DNA of 52,603 nt from Comamonadaceae bacterium (GTDB lineage Bacteria > Pseudomonadota > Gammaproteobacteria > Burkholderiales > Burkholderiaceae_C): NCBI GenBank assembly GCA_947449025.1, contig CANFQF010000004.1, positions 1-52,603 of the forward strand, written 5' to 3'. Positions 34,130 to 41,840 of the stretch are shown here, in pieces. Every line of letters begins with the position of its first letter. Within the stretch, counting starts at the first letter, position 1. Position numbers and translations under genes: made by a program. Under the pieces are notes generated by a model. It made no database searches. It was not told the origin of the DNA and was given only the letters and a program-made list of their open reading frames with translations.

Positions 34130-35155
34130 ATGAACCCACAGCAGCCCTCCACCCCAAGCCGCCGAACCACCCGCCGCGCCACCCTCGGCGCCCTGTCTGC
34201 GCTGGCCCTGAGCGCAGCCGCTCCGGCCGTGCTGGCCCAGGCCAGGGACGCGGCGGCCTGGCCGAACCGCCCGCTGCGTCTGGTGGTGGGCTTTCCCGCC
34301 GGGTCCTCTCCCGACCTGACCGCCCGCACCCTGGCCGAGCCCCTGTCCAAGGCGCTGGGCCAGCCGGTGGTGGTGGAAAACCGGGTCGGCGCCGGCGGCA
34401 ACATCGCTGCCGACCTGGTAGCCAAGGCCACAGACGACCACACCCTCGGTTTGATGATCAATGGCAACATGACCATCGCCAAACTCCTCAACCCGGCGCT
34501 GCCCTACGACCCGCTCAAGGATCTGGCACCGGTCAGCCTGATCGGCAGCGCGCCGCTGGTGTTGGTGACGGATGCGACCACCCCCGGCGAGACCGGGCGC
34601 GATCTGATGGAAGCCGCGCGCAAAGGCGGCAAGGCCTGGAGCTATGGCTCGCCGGGCGTGGGCACGGTGGCCCACATCGGCATGGAGCTGCTCAAAGGCA
34701 AGGCGGGTATCGACCCGGTGCATGTTCCCTATCCGGGCAATCCGCAAGTGGTCACCGCCATGATGGGCCAACAGGTGCAGCTCGCGCTGCTGCCTCCTGG
34801 CATCGCCCTGCCCCAGGTTCGCGCGGGCAAGCTCAAAGTCATTGGCGTGACTTCCAGCGGCCGCAGTGAGCTGGTGCCCGACTTCGCCAGCCTGGACGAC
34901 CAGGGCCTGACCCGCGGCTACCGGCTCGAAGTCTGGAATGCAGTGGCCGCGCCGGTCAGCATGCCGCGCGCGAATCTGGCGCGACTCTCGGCGCTGGTGG
35001 CCGAGATCGTGCGCAGCCCAGAGATGCGGCAAAAGCTCTACGCCCAGGGCTGGCAGGTGGCGGGCACCACGGCCGAGGGCCTGGCAACGCGGGTGCAGGC
35101 CGATACCGCCGATCTCGGCGCAGTGATCACCGCGCGCGGTATCAAGGCCGAGTGA
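34130..35155 (+). CDS. Tripartite tricarboxylate transporter receptor (Bug/TctC family)
   Basis: 341 residues from the ATG at 34130. RRTTRRATLGALSALALSAAAPAVLAQA is a signal peptide, possibly Tat. The mature chain has the Bug pattern: WPNRPLRLVVGFPAGSSPDLTARTLAEPLSKALGQPVVVENRVGAGGNIAAD at the N-terminus and a LVPDFASLDDQGL region in the second half. Bug proteins are periplasmic binders of small carboxylates or amides and are greatly expanded in Burkholderiales. No TctA or TctB membrane genes are next to it, so it is an orphan receptor. The ligand cannot be told. Confidence 0.93.
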   Translation: MNPQQPSTPSRRTTRRATLGALSALALSAAAPAVLAQARDAAAWPNRPLRLVVGFPAGSSPDLTARTLAEPLSKALGQPVVVENRVGAGGNIAADLVAKATDDHTLGLMINGNMTIAKLLNPALPYDPLKDLAPVSLIGSAPLVLVTDATTPGETGRDLMEAARKGGKAWSYGSPGVGTVAHIGMELLKGKAGIDPVHVPYPGNPQVVTAMMGQQVQLALLPPGIALPQVRAGKLKVIGVTSSGRSELVPDFASLDDQGLTRGYRLEVWNAVAAPVSMPRANLARLSALVAEIVRSPEMRQKLYAQGWQVAGTTAEGLATRVQADTADLGAVITARGIKAE

Positions 35156-35190
35156 GGATGGCGGGCGAGGGGTCCTCGCAGGGCCTGGCG

Positions 35191-35220
35191 CGGCCTAGCG
35201 GGGCTTAGCGGGGCATAGCG
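35191..35220. repeat. Three 10-bp tandem repeats
   Basis: CGGCCTAGCG, GGGCTTAGCG and GGGCATAGCG follow each other, and a related GGCCTAGC occurs again about 20 bases later. They fill part of the 144-base gap between the convergent Bug-receptor and Sco genes. Nothing else is recognisable there. Confidence 0.6.
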
Positions 35221-35299
35221 CGCCCTCGTGTGGCCTAGCAGTGATTCAGTGAAGGCTTGGCTCAGCCTTGGCCGGGCATGAGAGGGACCTTGGCGGGAT

Positions 35300-35914
35300 T
35301 TACCGCGCCTTCAGCAACAGCCGCAGGTCGTCCAACAAGACCTGCGGGCCGGCGCCAGGGCGCAGGTACAGGCGCAGACGGCCCTGGGTGTCGTAGATGA
35401 AGCTCGCCGCCGAGTGGTCCATGGTGTAGGCCCCGGGCTGCTTGCCCTCGACCTTTTTGTAATAGACCTTGAACTCCTGCGCCACATTGGCGAGTTGCTC
35501 GGGCGTGCCGCGCAGGCCGACGAAGGACGGATCGAAGTTGGCCATGTAGGCCTTGAGGACCTCGGGCGTGTCGCGCTCTGGGTCGACGGTGATGAACACC
35601 GCCTGGAGCTTGTCGCCGTCGGCGCCGAGCTGGCGCTTGACCTCCACCAACTGGGTCATGGCGGTGGGGCAGACATCGGGGCACTGGGTGAAGCCAAAGA
35701 ACACCACCACCAGCTTGCCGCGGAAGTCCTGCAGGCTGCGCGTCTGGCCATTGAAATCGGGCAGCTCAAAGCCGCGTGCGTACTTGGCGTCGGTCAGGTC
35801 GATGGACTGAAACTGCGGCTTGCCCTCGCAGCCGGCCAAGCCCATCGTGGCGGCGAGTCCCACCGCCAGCAAGGGCAGCGGGGAGAACAGCGACAGGAGG
35901 CGACGGCGTTGCAT
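35300..35914 (-). CDS. SCO1/SenC-family copper chaperone
   Basis: 204 residues from the ATG at 35914; a GTG at 35929 overlapping the ctaB stop is an alternative. The hydrophobic N-terminus ends in the lipobox LAGC, so it is probably an inner-membrane lipoprotein facing the periplasm. The thioredoxin-like fold carries FFGFTQCPDVCPTAMTQL with the CxxxC copper pair, VFITVDPERDTPEVL, and the distal histidine in TMDHSAASFIYD. It delivers or reduces copper for the CuA site of cytochrome oxidase subunit II. It is the last gene of the cta cluster. Confidence 0.95.
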   Translation of the reverse strand: MQRRRLLSLFSPLPLLAVGLAATMGLAGCEGKPQFQSIDLTDAKYARGFELPDFNGQTRSLQDFRGKLVVVFFGFTQCPDVCPTAMTQLVEVKRQLGADGDKLQAVFITVDPERDTPEVLKAYMANFDPSFVGLRGTPEQLANVAQEFKVYYKKVEGKQPGAYTMDHSAASFIYDTQGRLRLYLRPGAGPQVLLDDLRLLLKAR

Positions 35915-35925
35915 GGCAGGTGGCC

Positions 35926-36813
35926 TCACAGCAGAAACGGAAGCGGCGGCAGGTAGTGGTCCACCAGCAGGGCGGCGAAGAGCACGCTCAGGTGCACCAG
36001 CGAGAAGCGGAAGGTCTTGCGCGCAAGGGCGTCGGAATATTCACGCCACAGCCGCCAGCCATACTGGCAGAACCGCACACTCAGCGCGAACGCGACCACT
36101 AGATACAGCCACGAGCTCATGCCGGCGGCGAAGGGCAGCAGGCAGGCTGCGCCCAGCACCAAGGTGTAGAGCAGGATCTGCAGGCGCGTGAAGGCGCTGC
36201 CATGGGTAACCGGCAGCATGGGCAAGCCGGACTTGCGGTAGTCCTCGACCCGGTAGAGAGCCAGCGCCCAGAAATGCGGCGGTGTCCACAGGAAGATGAT
36301 CAAAAAGAGGATGAGTGCGTGCGGGTGCACTTCACCGGTCAGCGCGGCCCAGCCCAAAACCGGCGGCATAGCGCCCGAGGCACCGCCGATCACGATGTTC
36401 TGCGGAGTGAGCGGCTTGAGCACCACGGTGTAGATCACCGCGTATCCGACGAAGGTGGCGAAGGTGAGCCACATGGTCAGCGGATTGACCAGCACATAGA
36501 GCATCCAGGAGCCCAGGCCGCACAGCACGGCCGAGAACAGCAGGGTCTGCACGTCGGAGAGCTCGCCCTTGGCGGTGGGGCGCCAGGCGGTGCGCTTCAT
36601 CTTGGCATCAATGCCTTTTTCGACCAGGCAGTTGAAGGCGGCAGCGGCACCAGCCACCAGCCAGATGCCAGCACTGGCGATCAAGCCCAGGCGCAGGTCC
36701 TCCCAGGTGGGCACGCCGGGCACGGCCAAGACCATGCCGATGAGGGCACAAAAGACAATGAGCTGCACCACGCGCGGCTTGGTCAGGGCGTAGAACTGGG
36801 CAATACGGTTCAT
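35926..36813 (-). CDS. ctaB: Protoheme IX farnesyltransferase (heme O synthase)
   Basis: 295 residues, a multi-spanning UbiA-superfamily enzyme. The prenyl-diphosphate site is [19 protein letters not shown], which contains the DxxxD-like motif, with YTLLLKP-type [20 protein letters not shown] following; the second Asp-containing loop is [17 protein letters not shown]. It adds farnesyl to protoheme, giving heme O. Its start overlaps the end of ctaA by four bases, so heme O and heme A synthesis are translationally coupled. Confidence 0.96.
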   Translation of the reverse strand: MNRIAQFYALTKPRVVQLIVFCALIGMVLAVPGVPTWEDLRLGLIASAGIWLVAGAAAAFNCLVEKGIDAKMKRTAWRPTAKGELSDVQTLLFSAVLCGLGSWMLYVLVNPLTMWLTFATFVGYAVIYTVVLKPLTPQNIVIGGASGAMPPVLGWAALTGEVHPHALILFLIIFLWTPPHFWALALYRVEDYRKSGLPMLPVTHGSAFTRLQILLYTLVLGAACLLPFAAGMSSWLYLVVAFALSVRFCQYGWRLWREYSDALARKTFRFSLVHLSVLFAALLVDHYLPPLPFLL

Positions 36814-38051
36814 GTCTGCGCCCCTTCGGGCGTGCGGGGGGATGCGAAGGCGGCGGTGGCCGCGGAGGGAGCCTCGGGAGCCGCCTGGGTAGGCGTCTGA
36901 CGGGCTGAATAGCGATTTGCCTGGCGCTCAGTCTGGTGAGCTGCCCGACTGGTGCCCAGGGCCCAGGTGAAGGCCATCACCAAGGCGCCGGCGCCGCCGG
37001 TGTGCAGCACCGCAGCCGCCAGCGGCCAACCCAGGATGACGTTGGACAGGCCGGTGGCCAGTTGCAGCAGGGCCAGCAGGCCCAGCGCGCGCCCTTGGGC
37101 CCGCAGGCCGGCACGGCCCAGGTGCCAGGCCAGCGCCCACAGCACGGGCAACAGCAGGTAAGCCATCAGCCGGTGCGCGTAGTGAATGGCGGTGAGCGCT
37201 GCCATCGTGATGGCCTCGCCCGCGCCGGTCTGGCCGAGGGGCCGCCAGAGTTCGAAGGCTTGGTGCCAATCCATCGGGGGCCAGACACTGCCCTGACAGG
37301 CCGGAAAGCCATCGCAGGCCAGCACCGCGTAGTTGGTGGACACCCATCCGCCCAGGGCCAGTTGCAGCCAGAGCAGGGCAAAGCCCGCCCACAGGGCCAC
37401 GCGCAGCGCAGGCGATATCGCTTGAGGCAGCTGGCGGCCGTCGGCCTGGGCATAGGCCAGGGCCTGCCGTGCGATGAGGGCCAGCAGCACCAGCCCTCCC
37501 AGCAGATGCAGGGTCACGATGACCGGCTGCAGCTTCATCGTCACCGTGAGCGCACCGAAGGCGCCCTGCACGCAGACCCAGATCAAAGTGGCGAGCGGCC
37601 AGCCGGGGCCGATTCCTGCGGGGAGCTCGCGCCGGCGCAGCCAGCTGGTGAGGGCCAGCGTCAACAGCAACACGCCCACGCCGGTGGCCAGGTAGCGGTG
37701 GATCATCTCGATCCAGGCCTTGGTGTGGGTCACCGGACCGGTGGGCATGGCGGCCTGGGCCTGGCTGATCTCGGCATGCGCACCGAAGGGGCTGGCGTCG
37801 CCGTAGCAACCGGGCCAGTCGGGGCAACCCAGACCGGAGTCGGTGAGACGGGTGAAGGCGCCAAACATCACCAGGTCGAAGGTGAGAAAGAGGGTGAGTG
37901 CGGTCAGTGCTGCAAGACGATTTGCGAAGGGCCGCTGCCGATTGCGCAGCCAGACCCAGGCCAGCGGCCCGGTGGCCAGCACCAGACCGAGGACCATGAC
38001 CCTAAAAATCGGTGCCAGGTTGTAGAGGGGAACCGCGTCTGCCGTGTTCAT
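36810..38051 (-). CDS. ctaA: Heme A synthase (COX15/CtaA)
   Basis: 413 residues from the ATG at 38051 ([11 protein letters not shown]); the longer upstream frame is unconserved and overlaps the neighbouring gene. About eight membrane helices. [27 protein letters not shown] is the conserved COX15 segment with the acidic/Cys region, and [18 protein letters not shown] provides conserved heme-ligand histidines. A second half with [18 protein letters not shown] mirrors the first. It oxidises the heme O methyl to a formyl group. The tail is Thr/Pro/Ala-rich. It overlaps ctaB and the preceding gene by four bases each. Confidence 0.95.
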   Translation of the reverse strand: MNTADAVPLYNLAPIFRVMVLGLVLATGPLAWVWLRNRQRPFANRLAALTALTLFLTFDLVMFGAFTRLTDSGLGCPDWPGCYGDASPFGAHAEISQAQAAMPTGPVTHTKAWIEMIHRYLATGVGVLLLTLALTSWLRRRELPAGIGPGWPLATLIWVCVQGAFGALTVTMKLQPVIVTLHLLGGLVLLALIARQALAYAQADGRQLPQAISPALRVALWAGFALLWLQLALGGWVSTNYAVLACDGFPACQGSVWPPMDWHQAFELWRPLGQTGAGEAITMAALTAIHYAHRLMAYLLLPVLWALAWHLGRAGLRAQGRALGLLALLQLATGLSNVILGWPLAAAVLHTGGAGALVMAFTWALGTSRAAHQTERQANRYSARQTPTQAAPEAPSAATAAFASPRTPEGAQT

Positions 38052-38782
38052 TTGCGGCCGGCCTCGTCCCAGCTGGCAGCGGCGCGCATGAGGCGCTCGA
38101 GGTCGCGCTTGACACTGGCTGCGCCTTCGCGATCGAGCCGCGCAGGAAACCGCATCATCCAGTTGCCCCGGGGGTCCACCAAATACAGATGGTCGGCCAG
38201 GGCCTGTCCCGGCCCGGGCACCAGCCACTGAGAGAGCGGCTGCCCCTCGACGCGCAGCACCGTGGCGGTGGCCAGCGCCGGCTGCAGGGCCTCGCGCACG
38301 GGCGCTTGGTCATTGACCAGCCAGACCCAGTCGATCCGGTCCTTGTCCTTGCCCAGGGACTCGCGCAACTGGCGCTGCAGGTACAGATGGCGCTCGCAGG
38401 CCGCGTCGCAGGCGCCACCGGCCACCGAGATCAGCAGCCACTGGCCCTGCAGGGAAGGCAGCGGGACCGGGCGGCCGTCAAGTGAGCGGGCCTCGACCGC
38501 GGGCAGGGGGCGCTGGGGCTCGACCAGTGCGCCAAAATTGCGCCGACCCTCGGGCCGCACCACGTAGTAGGTGAAATAGGAAGCGACCACCGGCGCAGCG
38601 CACACCAGCAGCACCGCCAGCATCTTCCAGCGGCCCGCGCGGGTGCGCTGCACCTGTCCGCCATCGGCATCACCCAAGGAGGGCAGCGAGTGCACGGTGA
38701 GATCCAGCGGATGCTCGGCCTCGCGATCAGCGCGGCTCGCGTGCGGCGCGTCGGCGGGGGGCAATGAATTGGAACCAGACAT
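38048..38782 (-). CDS. Membrane-anchored Sco-like protein of the cytochrome oxidase cluster
   Basis: 244 residues from the ATG at 38782. That start overlaps the end of the surf1-like gene by 56 bases; an internal start near the membrane helix is also possible. One membrane helix (MLAVLLVCAAPVVASYFTYYVV) is followed by a periplasmic domain with a Sco-like layout: GQWLLISVAGGACDAACERH has a CxxxC, WVWLVND follows, and LADHLYLVDPRGNWMMRFP keeps a DH pair where Sco proteins have the copper-ligand histidine. It is usually left as hypothetical in such clusters. A copper or redox role in oxidase assembly is inferred, not proven. It overlaps ctaA by four bases. Confidence 0.75.
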   Translation of the reverse strand: MSGSNSLPPADAPHASRADREAEHPLDLTVHSLPSLGDADGGQVQRTRAGRWKMLAVLLVCAAPVVASYFTYYVVRPEGRRNFGALVEPQRPLPAVEARSLDGRPVPLPSLQGQWLLISVAGGACDAACERHLYLQRQLRESLGKDKDRIDWVWLVNDQAPVREALQPALATATVLRVEGQPLSQWLVPGPGQALADHLYLVDPRGNWMMRFPARLDREGAASVKRDLERLMRAAASWDEAGRK

Positions 38783-39491
38783 AGAGAATGAAGATGAGGG
38801 CCGAGAGGGCCCACCACTGGAAGGCATAACCGAAGTTCTTGTCCGCCCCGCTGGCGGCGACAGGCCAGTCACGCACAAGGCCCTCCGAGGGCGGACCCAC
38901 TTGCACCACCGAACCGTCGACCAAGGACAGGCCGGTCTCGGCGCGGAAGGACTCAATGCTCAGATTTTGCCGGATGGGGCCGGTCTCGGCGCCAGCAAAG
39001 GCATAGAGCCTGGCTGGCGCAAGGGCGATACGGCCGGTCAGCGTCACCTCGCCAGAAGGCGTCGCCACCTGCGCCAGCCGAGCCCGGTCCTGAAAGTCAC
39101 GCGGTATCCAGCCTCGCTGGACTAGCACCACCTCGGAACGACCCGCCAGTTGCAGCGGGGTGAGCACGTAAAAACCAGGCCGCCCCTGCATCTGCCGGTT
39201 GTCCAAGTAAACGGTTCGCTCCGGCAGCCATTGCCCGCGCAGGAGCAGCTGGCGGTGAAGCAATTCAGACGCAGGAGCAGCCGCCTGCGGGGCCAGTAAG
39301 GCCTCGGCCTCCAGGGCTGGCAGGGCCTGGCGTGCTTCGAGGGACGCCTGCAGAGCCAGACGCTGCTGGCCACGGCCCCACTGCCAGAAGCCCAAGCCCA
39401 GGGTGAGCGCCATGGCCGCCAGCGCAGCCAAGGCCAGGCCCACGCGCAACCAGGTGCGGCGTGCGGGCGGGGACGCCTCAGTGACGCTCAC
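38727..39491 (-). CDS. SURF1-family cytochrome oxidase biogenesis protein
   Basis: 254 residues from the GTG at 39491; the much longer upstream frame runs through the opposite-strand gene and the repeats and is not credible. Two membrane helices, one near each end (LALAALAAMALTLGLGFWQWGRG and FQWWALSALIFILYVWFQFI), flank a periplasmic domain, the SURF1 topology. GFWQWGRGQQR, YLDNRQMQGRPGFYVLTPL, LVQRGWIPRD and GYAFQWWALS are family motifs. It helps insert heme A into subunit I. The gene is divergent from the DUF2909 gene with only 15 bases between start codons. Confidence 0.94.
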   Translation of the reverse strand: MSVTEASPPARRTWLRVGLALAALAAMALTLGLGFWQWGRGQQRLALQASLEARQALPALEAEALLAPQAAAPASELLHRQLLLRGQWLPERTVYLDNRQMQGRPGFYVLTPLQLAGRSEVVLVQRGWIPRDFQDRARLAQVATPSGEVTLTGRIALAPARLYAFAGAETGPIRQNLSIESFRAETGLSLVDGSVVQVGPPSEGLVRDWPVAASGADKNFGYAFQWWALSALIFILYVWFQFIAPRRRAAREPR

Positions 39492-39506
39492 GTGATAATC
39501 GCCTTC

Positions 39507-39737
39507 ATGAAATCGATTCTGGTCGTCGTCGGCTTTGCCGGCATTCTGGGAAGCCTGGGCGCGGCGCTGTACTTCATGCTGCGCTCCCGTGAGGACGAAG
39601 CGGGGCAACCCCGCCCCAACCGCATGGCCACCGCGCTCGCACTGCGGGTCGGATTGTCCATCGTCTTGTTCCTTTGCGTGCTGCTGGCCTGGAAGCTCGG
39701 CTACTTGCAGCCCACCGGCATCCCGGCTGGGGCCTGA
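39507..39737 (+). CDS. Twin-transmembrane protein, DUF2909 family
   Basis: 76 residues from the ATG at 39507; a GTG five codons earlier is possible. Two membrane helices (SILVVVGFAGILGSLGAALYFML and ALRVGLSIVLFLCVLLAWKLGYL) are joined by a short polar loop (RSREDEAGQPRPNR). The function is unknown, but genes of this family accompany cytochrome oxidase loci in Betaproteobacteria. Here it is read on the strand opposite to all the cta genes, between ctaE and surf1, and is followed by a tandem hairpin array. Confidence 0.88.
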   Translation: MKSILVVVGFAGILGSLGAALYFMLRSREDEAGQPRPNRMATALALRVGLSIVLFLCVLLAWKLGYLQPTGIPAGA

Positions 39738-39750
39738 AGCTGACCCGGGA

Positions 39751-39839
39751 GCACCACTGCCAGTACCGCTGATGCGGCAGCACCACTGCCAGGGCCGCAG
39801 ATGCGGCGGCACCACTGAAAAGGGCCGCAGATGCGGCCC
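39751..39839. repeat. Three tandem 29-31 bp repeats with hairpins
   Basis: Units start at 39751, 39780 and 39809, each opening GCACCACTG and ending in a small stem such as GCCGC-AGAT-GCGGC. The last unit has the longest stem, GGGCCGC with GCGGCCC. The array sits between the convergent DUF2909 and ctaE stops, so either transcript could use it as a terminator or 3'-end stabiliser. The sequence is unrelated to the array at 11446-11589, but the design is the same. Confidence 0.75.
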
Positions 39840-39867
39840 TCGGACTATTCTCGAAGCGAACAGGCGC

Positions 39868-40749
39868 TTACATCCAGTAAACGAGGATGTAGAGGCCCAG
39901 CCAAACCACGTCCACGAAGTGCCAGTACCAGGCAGCGCCTTCGAATCCGAAGTGGCGCTGGGTGCTGAAGTGGCCCTTCTGCAGGCGCAGGGTGATGAAC
40001 AGCAGCATCAGCATGCCGACGAACACGTGGAAGCCGTGGAAGCCGGTGAGCAAGAAGAAGGTCGAGCCGTAGGGGCCGGAGGACAGCTTGAGGTTCATCT
40101 CGCTGTAGGCGTGGGAGTACTCGTAGCCCTGCACAAACAGGAAGACGATGCCCAGCACGACGGTGGCCCACATCCAGCTGATGGTCTTGGCACGGTTGCC
40201 GGCCTGCAGCGCATGGTGGGCGATGGTCAGAGTGACACCCGAAGTGAGCAGCAGCGCGGTGTTGATGGTGGGCAGCCAGAACGGGGTCATGGTCTGGAAG
40301 GGCTCCACCGTGCCAGCAGGCGCGCCGGTGGCACCCGCCATCAGCGTGGGCCAGGCGGCCTTGAAGTCGGGCCAGAGCAGGGCGTTCTCGACGCTGGCCA
40401 GCGCTGGCAGCGAGTGCGCGCGCAACCACCACAGGGCACTGAAGAAGGCGCCGAAGAACATCACCTCGGAGAAGATGAACCAGCTCATGCTCCAGCGGAA
40501 GGAGATGTCGATCTTGCGACCGTACTGCCCCGTCTCGCTCTCGCCGATCGCGTCCTTGAACCACTGGAACAGGATCACCGCGAACCAGGCCAGGCCGAAG
40601 AACAGGGCCCACTTGCCCCACTCCACACCGTTGATCCACTGGCCTGCGCCCAGAATCACAAAGAACAGACCAAACGCGGCGAACGCCGGGTGGCGCGACG
40701 GCTGGGGCACGTAGTAGTACGGCGTCGTGCCGGGTGCGCTTTGACTCAT
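39868..40749 (-). CDS. ctaE: Cytochrome c oxidase subunit III
   Basis: 293 residues from the ATG at 40749 (MSQSAPGTTPYYY). Seven membrane helices. Conserved segments are SFRWSMSWFIFSEVMFFGAFFSALWWLRAH, TLTIAHHAL and the C-terminal FLLTGFHGFHVFVGMLMLLFITLR and WHFVDVVWLGLYILVYWM, which are diagnostic of subunit III. It stabilises the catalytic core and the proton-uptake path. It is the distal structural gene of the group ctaC, ctaD, small assembly gene, ctaG, DUF2970, ctaE. Confidence 0.97.
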   Translation of the reverse strand: MSQSAPGTTPYYYVPQPSRHPAFAAFGLFFVILGAGQWINGVEWGKWALFFGLAWFAVILFQWFKDAIGESETGQYGRKIDISFRWSMSWFIFSEVMFFGAFFSALWWLRAHSLPALASVENALLWPDFKAAWPTLMAGATGAPAGTVEPFQTMTPFWLPTINTALLLTSGVTLTIAHHALQAGNRAKTISWMWATVVLGIVFLFVQGYEYSHAYSEMNLKLSSGPYGSTFFLLTGFHGFHVFVGMLMLLFITLRLQKGHFSTQRHFGFEGAAWYWHFVDVVWLGLYILVYWM

Positions 40750-40809
40750 CTCAACTCCTCGTTCCGAAATCTCGTCGGTAGAACTCAAAAACTCAAGAAA
40801 CTTAAAAAC

Positions 40810-41049
40810 TCAAACGATCCAGTGGACCAGGGACACCAGGCCCCCTACAAACAGGCCGACCGCAATCAGCGCGACCAGGACCACATGCAGGGGATTGAGC
40901 CGACCCATGTCGCGCTGGTAATCCGCGTTCTTGCGCACGCCCAGAAAGGCCCAGCCCACGGCTCGCACGGTCTGCAGCAAGCTGCCGCGCCGCTCGAGTG
41001 CTGCCTCCTCTTGCGCAGGGAGACCGTCGTTTGCAGGGTCATGCGCCAT
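40810..41049 (-). CDS. Small membrane protein, DUF2970 family
   Basis: 79 residues from the ATG at 41049. A polar N-terminus leads to RAVGWAFLGVRKNADYQRDM, the DUF2970 signature, and one C-terminal membrane helix (HVVLVALIAVGLFVGGLVSLVHWIV). The function is unknown. It sits between ctaG and ctaE, starting two bases after the ctaG stop, as in related cytochrome oxidase loci, so a role in oxidase assembly is likely. Confidence 0.88.
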   Translation of the reverse strand: MAHDPANDGLPAQEEAALERRGSLLQTVRAVGWAFLGVRKNADYQRDMGRLNPLHVVLVALIAVGLFVGGLVSLVHWIV

Positions 41050-41051
41050 GT

Positions 41052-41675
41052 TCACGAGCGGTGCTCCGGTTTGGTGAGAGGCACCGCAGCTGTCGGGGCA
41101 AGTACAGGCACGGCAGCCGTCGGGGCTGCCGGGGTGCGCGAACCCACCTCGAAGAAGGTGTAGGACAAGGTGATGGTGGTCACGTCCTTGGACAACTTGG
41201 GGTCGATGACAAACGCCACCGGCCACTGCTTCTTCTCACCCGGCTCCAGGGTGTACTGGTTGAAGCAGAAGCACTCAAGCTTGTTGAAGTGCGCCGCTGC
41301 CTGCTTGGGGGCGTAGCTCGGGATGGCCTGGGCCGCCATGCGCCGGCCCTGCACGTTCTGGAATTCGTACATCACCGTGGTGAGCTCGCCCGGGTGAACC
41401 TGCAGCGTGCGAACCGCCGGCTTGAACTCCCAGGGCCCGCGCGCATTAGCGTCGAACTCGACGGTGATCGTGCGGCTGGTGTCGACCTGGGTGTTGGCCG
41501 GTGTGCGCGTGGCTCCGCCGGGGACCTGCTTCTCGCCCAGGGCAAGAATATTGATGCCGGTGAACTCACAGATTTTCTCGTACAGCGGCACCAGCGCGTA
41601 GCCGAAGGCAAACATGCCGGCCACAACCACGGCCAGCTTGCCCACCATACGTGCGTTCTCGCGAGCCAGAACCAT
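41052..41675 (-). CDS. ctaG: Cytochrome c oxidase assembly protein CtaG/Cox11
   Basis: 207 residues. One N-terminal membrane helix (VGKLAVVVAGMFAFGYALVPLY) anchors an immunoglobulin-like periplasmic domain. YALVPLYEKICEFTGI is the conserved start, and the copper-binding CFCF motif appears in KLECFCFNQYTLEPGE, followed by LPVxF-like WPVAFVIDPKL and TLSYTFFEV. It delivers copper to the CuB site of subunit I. The C-terminus has an added Pro/Ala-rich tail. Confidence 0.96.
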   Translation of the reverse strand: MVLARENARMVGKLAVVVAGMFAFGYALVPLYEKICEFTGINILALGEKQVPGGATRTPANTQVDTSRTITVEFDANARGPWEFKPAVRTLQVHPGELTTVMYEFQNVQGRRMAAQAIPSYAPKQAAAHFNKLECFCFNQYTLEPGEKKQWPVAFVIDPKLSKDVTTITLSYTFFEVGSRTPAAPTAAVPVLAPTAAVPLTKPEHRS

Positions 41676-41688
41676 GCGCGGGCTTTCC

Positions 41689-41817
41689 TCAGCGTCCCAG
41701 CAGGACCATCTTGACCATGAAGCCGACGAAGAAGACGGCCACGACGGAAGCCAGGATCAGCGCCAGGCGCAGATTGGCTTTCTTGCGGTCATCCTGCTCA
41801 GACACATGCGGCTCCAT
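41689..41817 (-). CDS. Cytochrome oxidase small assembly protein
   Basis: A 42-residue gene in the gap between ctaD and ctaG. It starts at the ATG at 41815-41817 and ends with TGA at 41689-41691. The N-terminus is polar (EPHVSEQDDRKKANLRL), followed by a single membrane helix (ALILASVVAVFFVGFMVKMVLL). Small proteins of this shape, named cytochrome oxidase small assembly proteins, occur in the same place in other Burkholderiales. It probably helps subunit I maturation together with CtaG, encoded 13 bases downstream. Confidence 0.85.
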   Translation of the reverse strand: MEPHVSEQDDRKKANLRLALILASVVAVFFVGFMVKMVLLGR

Positions 41818-41840
41818 CGGATTCAAGCAATGCGGCTTGC

